Origin: Bradyrhizobium sp. CCGE-LA001
GTDB lineage: Bacteria; Pseudomonadota; Alphaproteobacteria; Rhizobiales; Xanthobacteraceae
Assembly: GCF_000296215.2 (NCBI RefSeq)
Contig: NZ_CP013949.1
Coordinates: 4,643,501 to 4,707,500, forward strand
Direction of reading: 5' to 3'
Length of the DNA: 64,000 nucleotides
Part shown: piece after piece, positions 24,725-33,433 of the stretch
Position numbering within the stretch: position 1 is the first letter of the stretch
Layout of the letters: the number at the start of each line of letters is the position of its first letter
Notes under the pieces: generated by a model
Databases searched by the model: none
Seen by the model: the letters and a program-made list of their open reading frames with translations, nothing else
Told to the model about the DNA's origin: nothing
Program-made: the position numbers and the translations under genes

Positions 24725-26938
24725 TCAGGTACGAATGTCCTCGTAGGACTCGATCCGGCGCGGGCCGATCGAGGTCGCCTCGAGCGAGTCCGCATCTGCG
24801 AGATTGCCGAAGTCGAGCTTGGTCAATTTCGCCAGGTCCGCGACCGAGACCTGGAAGACGCTGACGTCCTCTTCGGACATGCGCTCGAGTAGATCCGCCT
24901 CCTGGACACGGTCGATCTCCATGACCTGCTTGCGCTGACTCATCAGGAACGCCATCGCCTTGAGAACGTCGTCGTCGCGCCGAACCAGGATCTTCCAGAA
25001 ATACTTCGGAATGTGAACGCCGCCGAAGCTCGGATCCTTGCGCGGCCTGCCGGCCGGATTGGGCAAATCGGATCCGTCGGCATCCGGCCCATCGAAGACC
25101 GGGCCGTTCATGACGATGCCCTTCTCCTCGCCCTTGAGCAGGATATCGCGCGTGTAATCCTCCAGTCCGGCCCAGAGCTGCTTGCCCTGGTTGAACGAGA
25201 AGAATTGCGGCGAGCAGTTGGTGAAATGGAAGGAATCGTCGCCGTGCTCCTTGGCCGCGGCGACGGTGTCACCCCAGGTCGCATCGAGGCGGCGGACGAG
25301 ATGACCGCGATCGAACGGGTTCTTGCTGCGGTCTGCTTCGAAGGTAGCCTGCTTGCGGTAGAACTCGTCGCCGATCTGGGCGTCCTCGTCTATGCGTGGA
25401 TCGCGCAGCCAGGAATCGCCTTCGCGCTTGCCGACGTCCTGCTGCTGGCCGCCGTCGATATTGACGCAGCTGAAGAAGGCGAGCCCGCGCTCCTTGTTCA
25501 TGACGACGCTATAGTTGAAATATTTCAGCTCGGACTGCCTGGAGCTCCCCTTCAGCATCGCGACTCGAGATTTGAGGGCGGCCGGTATCTTCGGCAGCGG
25601 GACGGAGAATCTGCCGGTGCCTAGGAAATTCGCCTTGTAGCCCGGCCGCGATTTCAACGTGCTCTGATCGATATGCACGGCCTCCATGGGCAGGCCGTTC
25701 TTGGCACTGATGTGAGGCAGCAGGCCGACCGGCGGAACGATCAAGGGCTTGCCGCCATTTGGCAAGCCGCCGTTCGGCAGGCCGCCGTTGCCCCCGCGGC
25801 CCGGCATGGGCGGCATCGGCGGCATGGGAATTTCCTTCCGGAGCATCGGCAATGGTACGCGGACGGGGACCACCAGCGAGGTCCCATCGACGGATTGCTC
25901 GAACCAGAGATTGGCTCCGAAGGAGACCGGGGCGGCTGGCTGCGGCATCTTCTCGATCTCGTGCCGGGCCGGCGGTTCCTCCTCGTCGAGCACCGGCTTG
26001 ATCAGGGGATGCGAGCCGACCGCAATCTTGAGATCGGCGACGATCGCGCTGATCCGGATGCCCTCATTGGCGATCCAGTCGATCAAGGTCTCGTCCATCG
26101 AGGCATCCCACACCCTGCCGTCCTTGGTCAGGGTGCGGCCCCTTGCGTCCTTCCTCGGCACGCCGCTGTGGTGCAGCGCGACCACCTGCCAGAAGCGGTT
26201 GAAGGCCGGCGAGCCTGACGAACCTGCCGTGGTATCGGTGTTGTACCAGACGAAGTCGCCGACATATTTGAGCAGCTTGTTCTCGCGGACGCAGACCTGC
26301 TTCATCTGCCCGCTGGGATGCTGGACGATGGTGAGGTACTCGCCCGGGTCCGCCTTGCCGGGTGCGCCAAAGAGCGGCAACCAGCCCCAATCCTCCAGGT
26401 GCTCGTCGCCCGACAGCGAGGTCGGTGCCACCGCAACGATCGAGAAATCCAGCCTGTCATTGGTGTAGAAGAACCTGCCCGGCTCGAATCCGAACCTGAC
26501 CGGCGCACGCTCCTGGCCCGAAATGTCCAGCTCGTAGTTGAAATCGGCCACCGAATTGGCTGCATCGGACGGCTTGCCGAACACATGATGGTTCGTCAGC
26601 AGCAGGCCCGGCCCGATCAGAAAGCCCGAGCCGTAGCCGAGCAGATTCGACCTGCCATCCCTGAGCTGGATGCGGCAGATCGAGCGCGCGGCAGCCGTGC
26701 CCTTGGCGAGATAGTTGATGCTGTCGAGATCGTTGCCCTGGATGATCCGCTCGAGGCCGGTCTCGGCCTTCTGCACGTCCCCCGTCTCGGCGAACAGCTG
26801 GCGCTGACGCAAGCGCTTCTTCTCGACCGACATCTCGATCGGGCCGTCACCCAGCTTTTTGTTCAGGGCCTCCGGTGAAAACTCGGCTTGCTTGAATCGC
26901 CGTTCTGAGCCCGCGATCAGGCTTGGCTTGATGAACAT
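24725..26938 (-). CDS. Trypsin-like protease fused to DNA/RNA non-specific endonuclease
   Basis: 737 residues from ATG 26938, which has a GAGG ribosome binding site. Residues 1-80 are a charged helical region. About 85-300 form a trypsin-like domain with His118 (LLLTNHHVFG), Asp164 (NDRLDFSIV) and Ser241 (TAGSSGSPAF), all in order. Residues 330-405 are a Pro/Gly-rich linker with PMPPMPPMPG and repeated GLPNG units. About 465-720 form a NUC/EndoG-type nuclease with DRGHLVRR (His546 general base), FTNCSPQ (Asn574) and FNQGKQLWAGLEDY (Asn583, Glu593). The catalytic residues of both halves look intact. There is no signal peptide, so it should be cytoplasmic. It is convergent with the cyclase gene and has no obvious partner or inhibitor gene. 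The role is inferred only: a protease-activated or activating nuclease effector. Confidence 0.9.
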   Translation of the reverse strand: MFIKPSLIAGSERRFKQAEFSPEALNKKLGDGPIEMSVEKKRLRQRQLFAETGDVQKAETGLERIIQGNDLDSINYLAKGTAAARSICRIQLRDGRSNLLGYGSGFLIGPGLLLTNHHVFGKPSDAANSVADFNYELDISGQERAPVRFGFEPGRFFYTNDRLDFSIVAVAPTSLSGDEHLEDWGWLPLFGAPGKADPGEYLTIVQHPSGQMKQVCVRENKLLKYVGDFVWYNTDTTAGSSGSPAFNRFWQVVALHHSGVPRKDARGRTLTKDGRVWDASMDETLIDWIANEGIRISAIVADLKIAVGSHPLIKPVLDEEEPPARHEIEKMPQPAAPVSFGANLWFEQSVDGTSLVVPVRVPLPMLRKEIPMPPMPPMPGRGGNGGLPNGGLPNGGKPLIVPPVGLLPHISAKNGLPMEAVHIDQSTLKSRPGYKANFLGTGRFSVPLPKIPAALKSRVAMLKGSSRQSELKYFNYSVVMNKERGLAFFSCVNIDGGQQQDVGKREGDSWLRDPRIDEDAQIGDEFYRKQATFEADRSKNPFDRGHLVRRLDATWGDTVAAAKEHGDDSFHFTNCSPQFFSFNQGKQLWAGLEDYTRDILLKGEEKGIVMNGPVFDGPDADGSDLPNPAGRPRKDPSFGGVHIPKYFWKILVRRDDDVLKAMAFLMSQRKQVMEIDRVQEADLLERMSEEDVSVFQVSVADLAKLTKLDFGNLADADSLEATSIGPRRIESYEDIRT

Positions 26939-27254
26939 GATGACCTCACGAAAATTCGGATGAATATCGACGTGCGGAGGCTGAAAACTGCGCCAAGGCT
27001 GCAGTGCGGTCGAACCACCGTCCACTGCCAATGATTGTTCAAGAACCGGGGTCGATGCCCCACTACTTTAGCCAGATAAACCTATCGCGCCACAACCAAA
27101 GCGTCAATCGATGCTGGTCGCTGCTCGCGCGACATCATGTCATGGGACGCGCTTTGCTTGTGTGAACTGCGCAACAAAATGATCGTTGTTCTCGCATGTG
27201 CGCATCACGATTTCGAAAGCACTTCTGAGAGACAAGTCCGAAGACGCGCTTCCG
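26939..27254. other. Spacer upstream of the protease-endonuclease gene
   Basis: 316 bases with slightly lower GC and no convincing gene. It should contain the promoter of the leftward protease-nuclease gene. No clear inverted repeat or terminator was recognised. Confidence 0.4.
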
Positions 27255-27467
27255 CTACGCTTTCCGTTGCCACCGCCGCAGCGCCACCAGAGCCCAGATC
27301 GCCTCGACCAGACCGAACGGCCAGGCGCCTTGCAGGAAGCCATAGGCGGAGCCGAGCGCGCAGGACGCCGCGAACAGCAGGACGAACCAGTGGCTGCGGT
27401 CTTCCAGCGCATAGCAGACCAGCATCGCCGTCACGGCAAACAGGCCGAATAGTGTCAGTGCATCCAT
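27255..27467 (-). CDS. Small membrane protein
   Basis: 70 residues, with two or three hydrophobic segments: LTLFGLFAVTAMLVCYAL, FVLLFAASCALGSAYGFL and WPFGLVEAIWALVAL. It ends in the basic RRWQRKA, which would lie in the cytoplasm. The A-L-E-D-R-S-H-W-F motif is familiar from conserved hypothetical proteins of Bradyrhizobium and relatives. Divergent from ruvX with a 46-base spacer. Function unknown. Confidence 0.75.
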   Translation of the reverse strand: MDALTLFGLFAVTAMLVCYALEDRSHWFVLLFAASCALGSAYGFLQGAWPFGLVEAIWALVALRRWQRKA

Positions 27468-27513
27468 GTCCAGGGTTCACTCCACAGCGCGACGCGTGAT
27501 ATGCGCTAAGACC

Positions 27514-28005
27514 ATGCCGGCTCTTATCCTGCCTCTCGTCGATGCTGCAACCCACTGGCCCGCGCGCGGCGCGCTGATCGGGCTCGACCTCGGCACAAAG
27601 ACCATCGGCGTCGCTGTATCCGATCCCGATCGCAAGCTCGCTACCGGCGTCGAGACGATCCAGCGCAAGGCGTTCAAGCAGGATGCCGCTCGCCTCCTCG
27701 CGATCGCGGCCGAGCGCAAGGCGGCCGGTTTCGTGCTGGGCCTTCCCATCAACATGGACGGCAGCGAGGGCCCGCGCGCGCAATCCACGCGCGCCTTCGC
27801 CCGCAATCTTGCCGGCCTGACCGCACTGCCGATCGGCCTGTGGGACGAGCGCCTCTCGACCGCAGCGGTCGAGCGCGAGCTGATCGGTATGGACGTCAGC
27901 CGTGCCAAGCGCGCTGAGGTGATCGACGAACACGCCGCGATCTTCATCCTGCAAGGCGCGCTCGACCGCCTCGCCAATCTTCGCACCAATCCGGGGATCG
28001 ACTGA
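27514..28005 (+). CDS. ruvX: Putative pre-16S rRNA nuclease / Holliday junction resolvase
   Basis: YqgF-family RNase H-fold nuclease, 163 residues. The first catalytic Asp is in LIGLDLGTKTIGVAVSDP. Further family segments are FVLGLPINMDGSEGPRAQ, LPIGLWDERLSTAAVE and the final acidic residue in VIDEHAAIFILQGAL. The E. coli homologue processes the 16S rRNA 5' end. From ATG 27514 the length fits; the frame opens earlier at 27466. It is followed 3 bases later by the AEC transporter gene, so the two may be co-transcribed. Confidence 0.95.
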   Translation: MPALILPLVDAATHWPARGALIGLDLGTKTIGVAVSDPDRKLATGVETIQRKAFKQDAARLLAIAAERKAAGFVLGLPINMDGSEGPRAQSTRAFARNLAGLTALPIGLWDERLSTAAVERELIGMDVSRAKRAEVIDEHAAIFILQGALDRLANLRTNPGID

Positions 28006-28008
28006 TCC

Positions 28009-28932
28009 ATGGCTGTCGTCATCGCGGCGCTGCTGCCGGTGTTCGTCCTCATCGTGCTCGGCATCGTGCTGAAGCACAGCCTGATGCAGCTCGACACGCA
28101 ATGGCACGGGCTGGAGCGGCTGACCTATTTCGTGCTGTTTCCCATGCTGCTGATCCAGACGCTGGTGAGGGCCGACCTTTCCAAGGTGCCGGTCGCCGGC
28201 GTCGGCGGCGCGCTGCTGCTGTCGGCGCTCGCGATGTCGCTGCTGTGCCTTGCGCTGCGCCCGGCCCTGTCGCGGCTCGGCATCGACGGCCCTGCTTTCA
28301 CCTCGATCTTCCAGGGTGCGACGCGCTGGCAGACCTTCGTCGCCCTGTCGGTCGCCGCCAACATGTTCGGCGACGTCGGGCTGGCGCTCGCCTCCGTGGC
28401 GATGGTCGCGATCATTCCCCTGGTCAACGTGTTGAGCGTCGTGGTGCTCGCCCGTTACGCGGCGCCCGAGAAGCAGTCGGCAGGCACGATCGTCATGACG
28501 GTGGTCCGCAATCCCCTGATCTGGGCCTGCGCGATCGGGCTTGCGGTCAACCTGATGCACCTGCCGCTGCCGAAGATCTGGCACGACGTCGCGGACGCGC
28601 TGAGCCGCTCCTCGCTCGCGATCGGCCTGCTCGTCACCGGCGCCGGCCTTCATCTCCAAGGCCTGTTGCGCCCGAGCCTGGGGGCTGCCTTCGGCGTCGT
28701 GTTCAAGCTCGTGCTGATGCCCGCGCTCGCGATGGGGCTCGGCGTCTGGTTCGGGCTGTCCGGCAACAGCCTTGCGATCGTCGCGATCTGCTCGGCGGTG
28801 CCGACCTCGTCCAGCGCCTATGTCCTGGCGCGCCAGATGGGCGGCGATGCGCCGCTGCTGGCGCAGATCATCACGCTGCAGACGATCTTTGCGGCCGTCA
28901 CCATGCCGGTCGCGATCGCGCTGGCGGCGTGA
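28009..28932 (+). CDS. AEC (auxin efflux carrier-like) family transporter
   Basis: 307 residues with about ten hydrophobic segments in two five-helix halves, typical of the bacterial AEC family (malonate, malate and similar carriers). Landmarks are an N-terminal VVIAALLPVFVLIVLGIVLK, the FQGATRWQTFVAL loop, and PTSSSAYVLARQMGGDAPL near the start of the last helices. The substrate cannot be predicted. Start codon 3 bases after ruvX. Confidence 0.88.
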   Translation: MAVVIAALLPVFVLIVLGIVLKHSLMQLDTQWHGLERLTYFVLFPMLLIQTLVRADLSKVPVAGVGGALLLSALAMSLLCLALRPALSRLGIDGPAFTSIFQGATRWQTFVALSVAANMFGDVGLALASVAMVAIIPLVNVLSVVVLARYAAPEKQSAGTIVMTVVRNPLIWACAIGLAVNLMHLPLPKIWHDVADALSRSSLAIGLLVTGAGLHLQGLLRPSLGAAFGVVFKLVLMPALAMGLGVWFGLSGNSLAIVAICSAVPTSSSAYVLARQMGGDAPLLAQIITLQTIFAAVTMPVAIALAA

Positions 28933-29697
28933 TCAGCTTCCCAGCCACATCGTCAACACCACCGCGGTCAGATTGTTGAGCGCGTGCAGCACCGTGGTGA
29001 GCCAGAGCGAATTGGCGCGATAGCGCATGTAGCCGAACCAGAGTCCGATGCAGAAGACCTCGGCCAGGAAGTACAGATCGTATTGCAGGTGCACGATGGT
29101 CCACACCAGCGACGACAGCAGGATCGCGCCTGATACCCGCAGGAAGCTTTCCGACCAGCCGCGATAGAGGAAGCCCCGCGCCAGGACCTCTTCCGACATC
29201 GGCGCCGCCACGCTGAAGGCGAACAGCAACAGCAGGGCTGCCCCCTTGTCGCGGCCCGATTTCAACAGATCGGTCATGAAGCCCGGCGTCGCCTCGCGGC
29301 CGAGTGCGCGCGACATCGTCTCCCAGACCAGCACGATCAGGATGAGGCCGACGACACCAAGCAGCAGCTGCTTCCAGGACGGCCAATGCAGCGCGAGATA
29401 ATCGACGAAGGACGCGTTCTTGATGCGAATGGCGAGCCAGACCGCGGCCAGCGTCGCCGGTAGACCCATGGCCACCGACAGCGCCAGCGCCTGGGGCTCG
29501 CGGCCGACGAGTTGCAGCGAGGCGAGGTCCATGGGCAGGCCGCGCTGCGCCACCAGCAGAACGATGGCGCCGATCTGCCCGACGAACATCGCGAAGAAGA
29601 TCAGGAGGCCCCACAGCGCCGTGCCCCAGAACATCCAGACGCGCGGCGTCGCGGGCGTCACAGTCGGCGGCGGATAATCGGGATTGAGGGAGTCCAT
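28933..29697 (-). CDS. CPBP (CAAX-like) intramembrane metalloprotease
   Basis: 254 residues with about six to eight membrane segments. The signature motif EE-x3-R is in PMSEEVLARGFLYRG (Glu169, Glu170, Arg174). Conserved His residues follow in later membrane helices (SLVWTIVHLQYD and LHALNN). Members are homologues of Rce1 and some bacteriocin self-immunity proteins; most bacterial roles are unknown. ATG 29697 chosen because the frame before it is palindromic repeat sequence. Ends directly against the AEC gene (convergent). Confidence 0.9.
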   Translation of the reverse strand: MDSLNPDYPPPTVTPATPRVWMFWGTALWGLLIFFAMFVGQIGAIVLLVAQRGLPMDLASLQLVGREPQALALSVAMGLPATLAAVWLAIRIKNASFVDYLALHWPSWKQLLLGVVGLILIVLVWETMSRALGREATPGFMTDLLKSGRDKGAALLLLFAFSVAAPMSEEVLARGFLYRGWSESFLRVSGAILLSSLVWTIVHLQYDLYFLAEVFCIGLWFGYMRYRANSLWLTTVLHALNNLTAVVLTMWLGS

Positions 29698-29736
29698 CAC
29701 AAGGCTTTCACTAGGCCGGCGAGCTGTCGAAAGAAC

Positions 29737-29822
29737 CGTCATGCCCGGGCTTGTCCCGGGCATCCACGTTCTTCGCGCTGCGACTCAAGACGTGGATGGC
29801 CGGGTCAAGCCCGGCCATGACG
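29737..29822. repeat. Intergenic palindromic repeat, CGTCATGC family (copy 2)
   Basis: Starts CGTCATGCCCGGGCTTG and ends CAAGCCCGGCCATGACG, with an inner CATCCACGTTCTT/AAGACGTGGATG pairing. The ends form a long interrupted stem. Same family as 1753 and 32278. Confidence 0.85.
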
Positions 29823-29844
29823 ATGTGGGTAGCAAGTGCCATGC

Positions 29845-31488
29845 TCACGGCAACGCCCGCTCCAGCAGCACGCGCACGTCATCATCGTCGAGCTCGACCG
29901 CACCATACATGCTGGCGTGATTGGCGGCGAGACGCGTGCTCGCAAACAGTTCCGCACCGTGCGCAGACACCCCGTTCAGCGCCGCAGCCGCGGCAAGCAG
30001 CGCCAGCTTCTCGACCGCGAGCCGTGCGACGCGTTCACCATCGGCGCGGCGGAAGGCCTTGCCGATGAACGCCACCGTCTCGCCTGCCCCCGGCAAGCCC
30101 CTGGTCTCGGCCGCCAGCGCTTGCAGCACCGCCAAGGCTGCGTCTGGCTCGCGCGCAAGCGCGCGGAGCACGTCGAGGCACATCACGTTGCCGGAGCCTT
30201 CCCAGATCGCGTTGACGGGCGCCTCACGGTAATGGCGCGCGAGAATGCCGTCCTCGACATAGCCGTTGCCGCCGAGGCACTCCATCGCCTCGTAGAGAAA
30301 CGGCGGCGCACTCTTGCAAGTCCAGTATTTGATCGCGGGCGTCAGCAGCCGCATATAGGCGGCCTCCGCCGCATCCTGCGCCGTGCGGTCGAAGGCACGG
30401 CAGAGCCGCATCACCAGCGCCGTGCTCGCCTCGACATGCAGCGCCATGTCGGACAGCACCGCCTGCATCAGCGGCTGATCGGCCAGATGCTTCTGGAACA
30501 CGCTGCGGTGACGGGCGTGATGCAGCGCATGGGCGAGCCCCGAACGCATCAGACCGACCGAGGCGATCGCGCAATCCTGCCGCGTCAGCTGCACCATCTG
30601 GATGATGGTGCGGATGCCCTTGCCCTCCTCGCCGACCGCTTCGGCATAGGCGCCGACGAACTCGACCTCGGACGAGGCATTGGAGCGGTTGCCGAGCTTG
30701 TCCTTGAGCCGCTGGAACTGGATCGCATTCACCGAGCCGTCAGGCGCAAAACGCGGCATGAAGAAACAGGTCAGGCCGCCCTCCGCCTGCGCCAGCACCA
30801 GGAATGCATCGCACATCGGCGCCGACATGAACCATTTGTGGCCGGTGATGCGATAGGCATGTCCGTCGCGCACGGCCCGGGTCATGTTGGCGCGCACATC
30901 GGTGCCGCCCTGCTTCTCGGTCATGCCCATGCCGAGCGTCATGCCGCGCTTGTCCCACCACGGCGCGAAGCTCGGGTCGTAGCTCCTGGTCGACAGCACC
31001 GGCATCACGCGCGCGAGCAAATCCGGCTGCATCGCCAACGCCGCGACGGACGCGCGCGTCATCGTGATCGGGCAGAGATGACCGGTCTCGACCTGCGCCG
31101 CCATGTAGAACTTTGCCGCGCGAATGACCTCGGCGGCATCGCCCGCAGGTTTTCCATCCGCCGTCCAGGTCGAATTGTGGACGCCGGCATGCGCGCTGTG
31201 CGCCATCAGCTCGTGATAGGCGGGATGAAACTCGACCTGATCGCGGCGATTGCCCTTGGCATCGAAGCTGCGCAGCTTCGGCGCGTTCTCGTTCGCGACG
31301 CGCCCGCGATCGGCCATCGCCGCCGAGCCCCATTGCTTGCCGAATTCGGACAGCTCGCGTTCCGCCGACGCGCCGCCATTGGCCTTGACCGCCTCGATGA
31401 GCGGCCGATCGACGGCGAAGAGGTCGACGTCCTCGAACGGCGGCGACTGGTTGAGGACCTCGTGGGTCGCAAAGCTCGGCTGGGTCAT
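29845..31488 (-). CDS. aidB: AidB-like acyl-CoA dehydrogenase
   Basis: 547 residues, flavin-dependent acyl-CoA dehydrogenase fold. The N-terminus QPSFATHEVLNQSPPFEDVDLF and the segments EKQGGTDVRAN (FAD-binding loop), KWFMSAPMCDAFLVL, LGGNGYVEDGI and IWEGSGNVMCLD are hallmarks of the AidB group, which in E. coli is part of the Ada alkylation response and binds DNA near aidB-like promoters. Normal length. Whether it is alkylation-inducible here is unknown; no Ada box was identified. Start ATG 31488, close to the vanX-like gene upstream. Confidence 0.9.
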   Translation of the reverse strand: MTQPSFATHEVLNQSPPFEDVDLFAVDRPLIEAVKANGGASAERELSEFGKQWGSAAMADRGRVANENAPKLRSFDAKGNRRDQVEFHPAYHELMAHSAHAGVHNSTWTADGKPAGDAAEVIRAAKFYMAAQVETGHLCPITMTRASVAALAMQPDLLARVMPVLSTRSYDPSFAPWWDKRGMTLGMGMTEKQGGTDVRANMTRAVRDGHAYRITGHKWFMSAPMCDAFLVLAQAEGGLTCFFMPRFAPDGSVNAIQFQRLKDKLGNRSNASSEVEFVGAYAEAVGEEGKGIRTIIQMVQLTRQDCAIASVGLMRSGLAHALHHARHRSVFQKHLADQPLMQAVLSDMALHVEASTALVMRLCRAFDRTAQDAAEAAYMRLLTPAIKYWTCKSAPPFLYEAMECLGGNGYVEDGILARHYREAPVNAIWEGSGNVMCLDVLRALAREPDAALAVLQALAAETRGLPGAGETVAFIGKAFRRADGERVARLAVEKLALLAAAAALNGVSAHGAELFASTRLAANHASMYGAVELDDDDVRVLLERALP

Positions 31489-31513
31489 TGAGTACTTCCT
31501 CGGAGCGGACTTT

Positions 31514-32263
31514 TTAGTTCCGCCGCGGCTGGATCGGGAAATCATAGGCCGCCCCGCCTGTCCCCGGCAGGGAAAAATGCCACCACTCCTTCGAATAGTT
31601 CACAAAGCCTTGCCCGGCCATCGCCGCCACCAGCCGCTTGCGCCAGGCGCGCTGTTCCGGACTGATCGATGGCGCCGCAGTGTGGCCCTTGGTGTCGGTA
31701 CAGTCGTAGCCGGTGCCCATGTCGACACTGCCTTCCGGCGCGCGCGCATCGACCGGCGCCGTGCAATCGGCATAGGTCTTCGAGGGATCGTATTTGGCGG
31801 AATTGTCGGCCTTGAGATCGACCAGCGTGAGATCGAGCGCGGCCCCGGTCGAATGCTGCGAACGGCTCGCGATGTAGCCGAGGCGGAACAACTCGGTCTT
31901 TGGAATTCGCGGATTGTAGCGCCGCTCGGCCGCCGGCTCGCGGCCGTTCTGCGACCACTTCACCATGTCGAGCGAGGCCCGCGCCGGCCGGTAGCAGTCG
32001 AACATCTTGAGCGAGAGATTTTGCACCGCCAGCTCCTGCTGGACCGCCTTGAGCCGCAGCCCCACCTCCCGCTTCACCACGCATTCGCCGGCATCGTAGC
32101 CGGCGAGCGGACGGCCGACGAAATTGTTCGACGTGGCGTAGCGAATGTCCTGGATGATGCTGGGATCGATGTCGCGCAGGTACACGAAGCCGCCAGGGAG
32201 CGATTGGGCGTGGGCTGCACTGATCGTCACTGCGGCGAGGAACGCTGTCAGAATTCTTTTCAC
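31514..32263 (-). CDS. D-alanyl-D-alanine dipeptidase, VanX/DdpX-like, exported
   Basis: 249 residues from GTG 32263, giving a 19-residue signal peptide (MKRILTAFLAAVTISAAHA-QS). Zinc peptidase motifs match VanX: Arg92 in FDCYRPARA, His137 and Asp144 in SRSQHSTGAALDL, Glu226 and His229 in SKEWWHF. It should hydrolyse D-Ala-D-Ala in the periplasm, recycling cell-wall peptides rather than giving vancomycin resistance, because no van genes are nearby. The open frame reaches 32404, but those extra 47 residues are translated palindromic repeat. Confidence 0.9.
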   Translation of the reverse strand: MKRILTAFLAAVTISAAHAQSLPGGFVYLRDIDPSIIQDIRYATSNNFVGRPLAGYDAGECVVKREVGLRLKAVQQELAVQNLSLKMFDCYRPARASLDMVKWSQNGREPAAERRYNPRIPKTELFRLGYIASRSQHSTGAALDLTLVDLKADNSAKYDPSKTYADCTAPVDARAPEGSVDMGTGYDCTDTKGHTAAPSISPEQRAWRKRLVAAMAGQGFVNYSKEWWHFSLPGTGGAAYDFPIQPRRN

Positions 32264-32277
32264 GGAATGCCCCACAT

Positions 32278-32368
32278 CGTCATGGCCGGGCTTGTCCCGG
32301 CCATCCACGTTCTTTTGCGTCAAATGCGATAGAAGATCGTGGATGCCCGGGACAAGCCCGGGCATGGC
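32278..32368. repeat. Intergenic palindromic repeat, CGTCATGG family (copy 3)
   Basis: Begins CGTCATGGCCGGGCTTGTCC and ends GACAAGCCCGGGCATGGCGG, with an inner CATCCACGTTCTT/AAGATCGTGGATG pairing. It lies immediately upstream of the dipeptidase gene and between it and pyrB, so it may act as a divergent-transcript element. Confidence 0.85.
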
Positions 32369-32485
32369 GGAAAAGGTAGGGACAGGCCACGCCGCAGCGA
32401 CCAAACCGACAGATCAGGGGATAACTCCCGTCGCACCGTTTGCCCCTTGCTCCTCCCGCCATCCGCCCCTATAGCTCTGCTTTTA

Positions 32486-33433
32486 ATGACATCGAAATCG
32501 ACCTTCGTCCTCGGCCACCGGCATTTGCTGGGCATCGAGGGCCTTTCCGCGGCCGACATCAGCGGCCTCCTCGACCTGTCCGAAGAATATGTCGAGCTCA
32601 ACCGCCAGGTTGACAAGAAGCGCACCGTCCTGCGTGGACGGACGCAGGTAAACCTTTTCTTCGAGGCCTCCACCCGGACCCAGTCCTCGTTCGAGCTCGC
32701 GGGAAAACGGCTCGGCGCCGACGTCATGAACATGTCGGTGTCCTCGTCCTCGATCCGCAAGGGCGAGACCCTGATCGACACCGCCGTGACGCTGAACGCG
32801 ATGCATCCGGACATCCTGGTGGTGCGCCATCACGCATCCGGCGCGGTGGAACTGCTGGCGCGCAAGGTCGACGGTTCCGTGATCAATGCCGGCGACGGCG
32901 CGCATGAGCATCCGACGCAGGCGCTGCTGGATGCGCTCACCATCCGCCGCAACAAGGGCCGGATCGAGGGTCTCGTGGTCGCGATCTGCGGCGACGTGCT
33001 GCATTCGCGCGTCGCCCGCTCCAACATCATCCTCCTCAACACCATGGGCGCCCGCGTCCGCGTCGTCGGGCCCTCCACGCTTCTGCCGCCCGGCATCGAG
33101 CGGATGGGCGTCGAGGTCGCGCGCGACATGCGCGAGGGCCTGGAGGGCGCCGACATCGTCATGATGCTGCGCCTGCAGCGCGAGCGCATGAACGGCTCCT
33201 TCGTGCCCTCCTCATCGGAATACTTCCATTATTTCGGGCTCGACCAGAAGAAGCTCGCCTACGCCAAGCCGGACGCTCTCGTGATGCATCCCGGCCCGAT
33301 GAACCGCGGCGTAGAGATCGACTCGATCGTGGCCGACGGCGCACAGTCCCTGATCCGCGAACAGGTGGAGATGGGTGTTGCCGTGCGCATGGCCGTGCTG
33401 GAAGCGCTCGCCCGTAACCTGCCGAACGCGTGA
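32486..33433 (+). CDS. pyrB: Aspartate carbamoyltransferase catalytic subunit
   Basis: Forms N-carbamoyl-aspartate from carbamoyl phosphate and aspartate, the committed step of pyrimidine synthesis. 315 residues. Carbamoyl-phosphate loop FFEASTRTQSSFELAG (Ser62-Thr63-Arg64-Thr65) and GAHEHPTQALLDALT are intact. Class B enzymes form dodecamers with a dihydroorotase-like partner. Start ATG 32486; the upstream open frame is repeat sequence. The stop overlaps the start of the next gene by one base. Confidence 0.97.
   Translation: MTSKSTFVLGHRHLLGIEGLSAADISGLLDLSEEYVELNRQVDKKRTVLRGRTQVNLFFEASTRTQSSFELAGKRLGADVMNMSVSSSSIRKGETLIDTAVTLNAMHPDILVVRHHASGAVELLARKVDGSVINAGDGAHEHPTQALLDALTIRRNKGRIEGLVVAICGDVLHSRVARSNIILLNTMGARVRVVGPSTLLPPGIERMGVEVARDMREGLEGADIVMMLRLQRERMNGSFVPSSSEYFHYFGLDQKKLAYAKPDALVMHPGPMNRGVEIDSIVADGAQSLIREQVEMGVAVRMAVLEALARNLPNA

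Noticed and set aside
31514..32263. Vancomycin resistance locus
   Set aside because: Only a VanX-like dipeptidase is present, with no VanH, VanA or VanRS. A signal peptide and context point to cell-wall peptide turnover.
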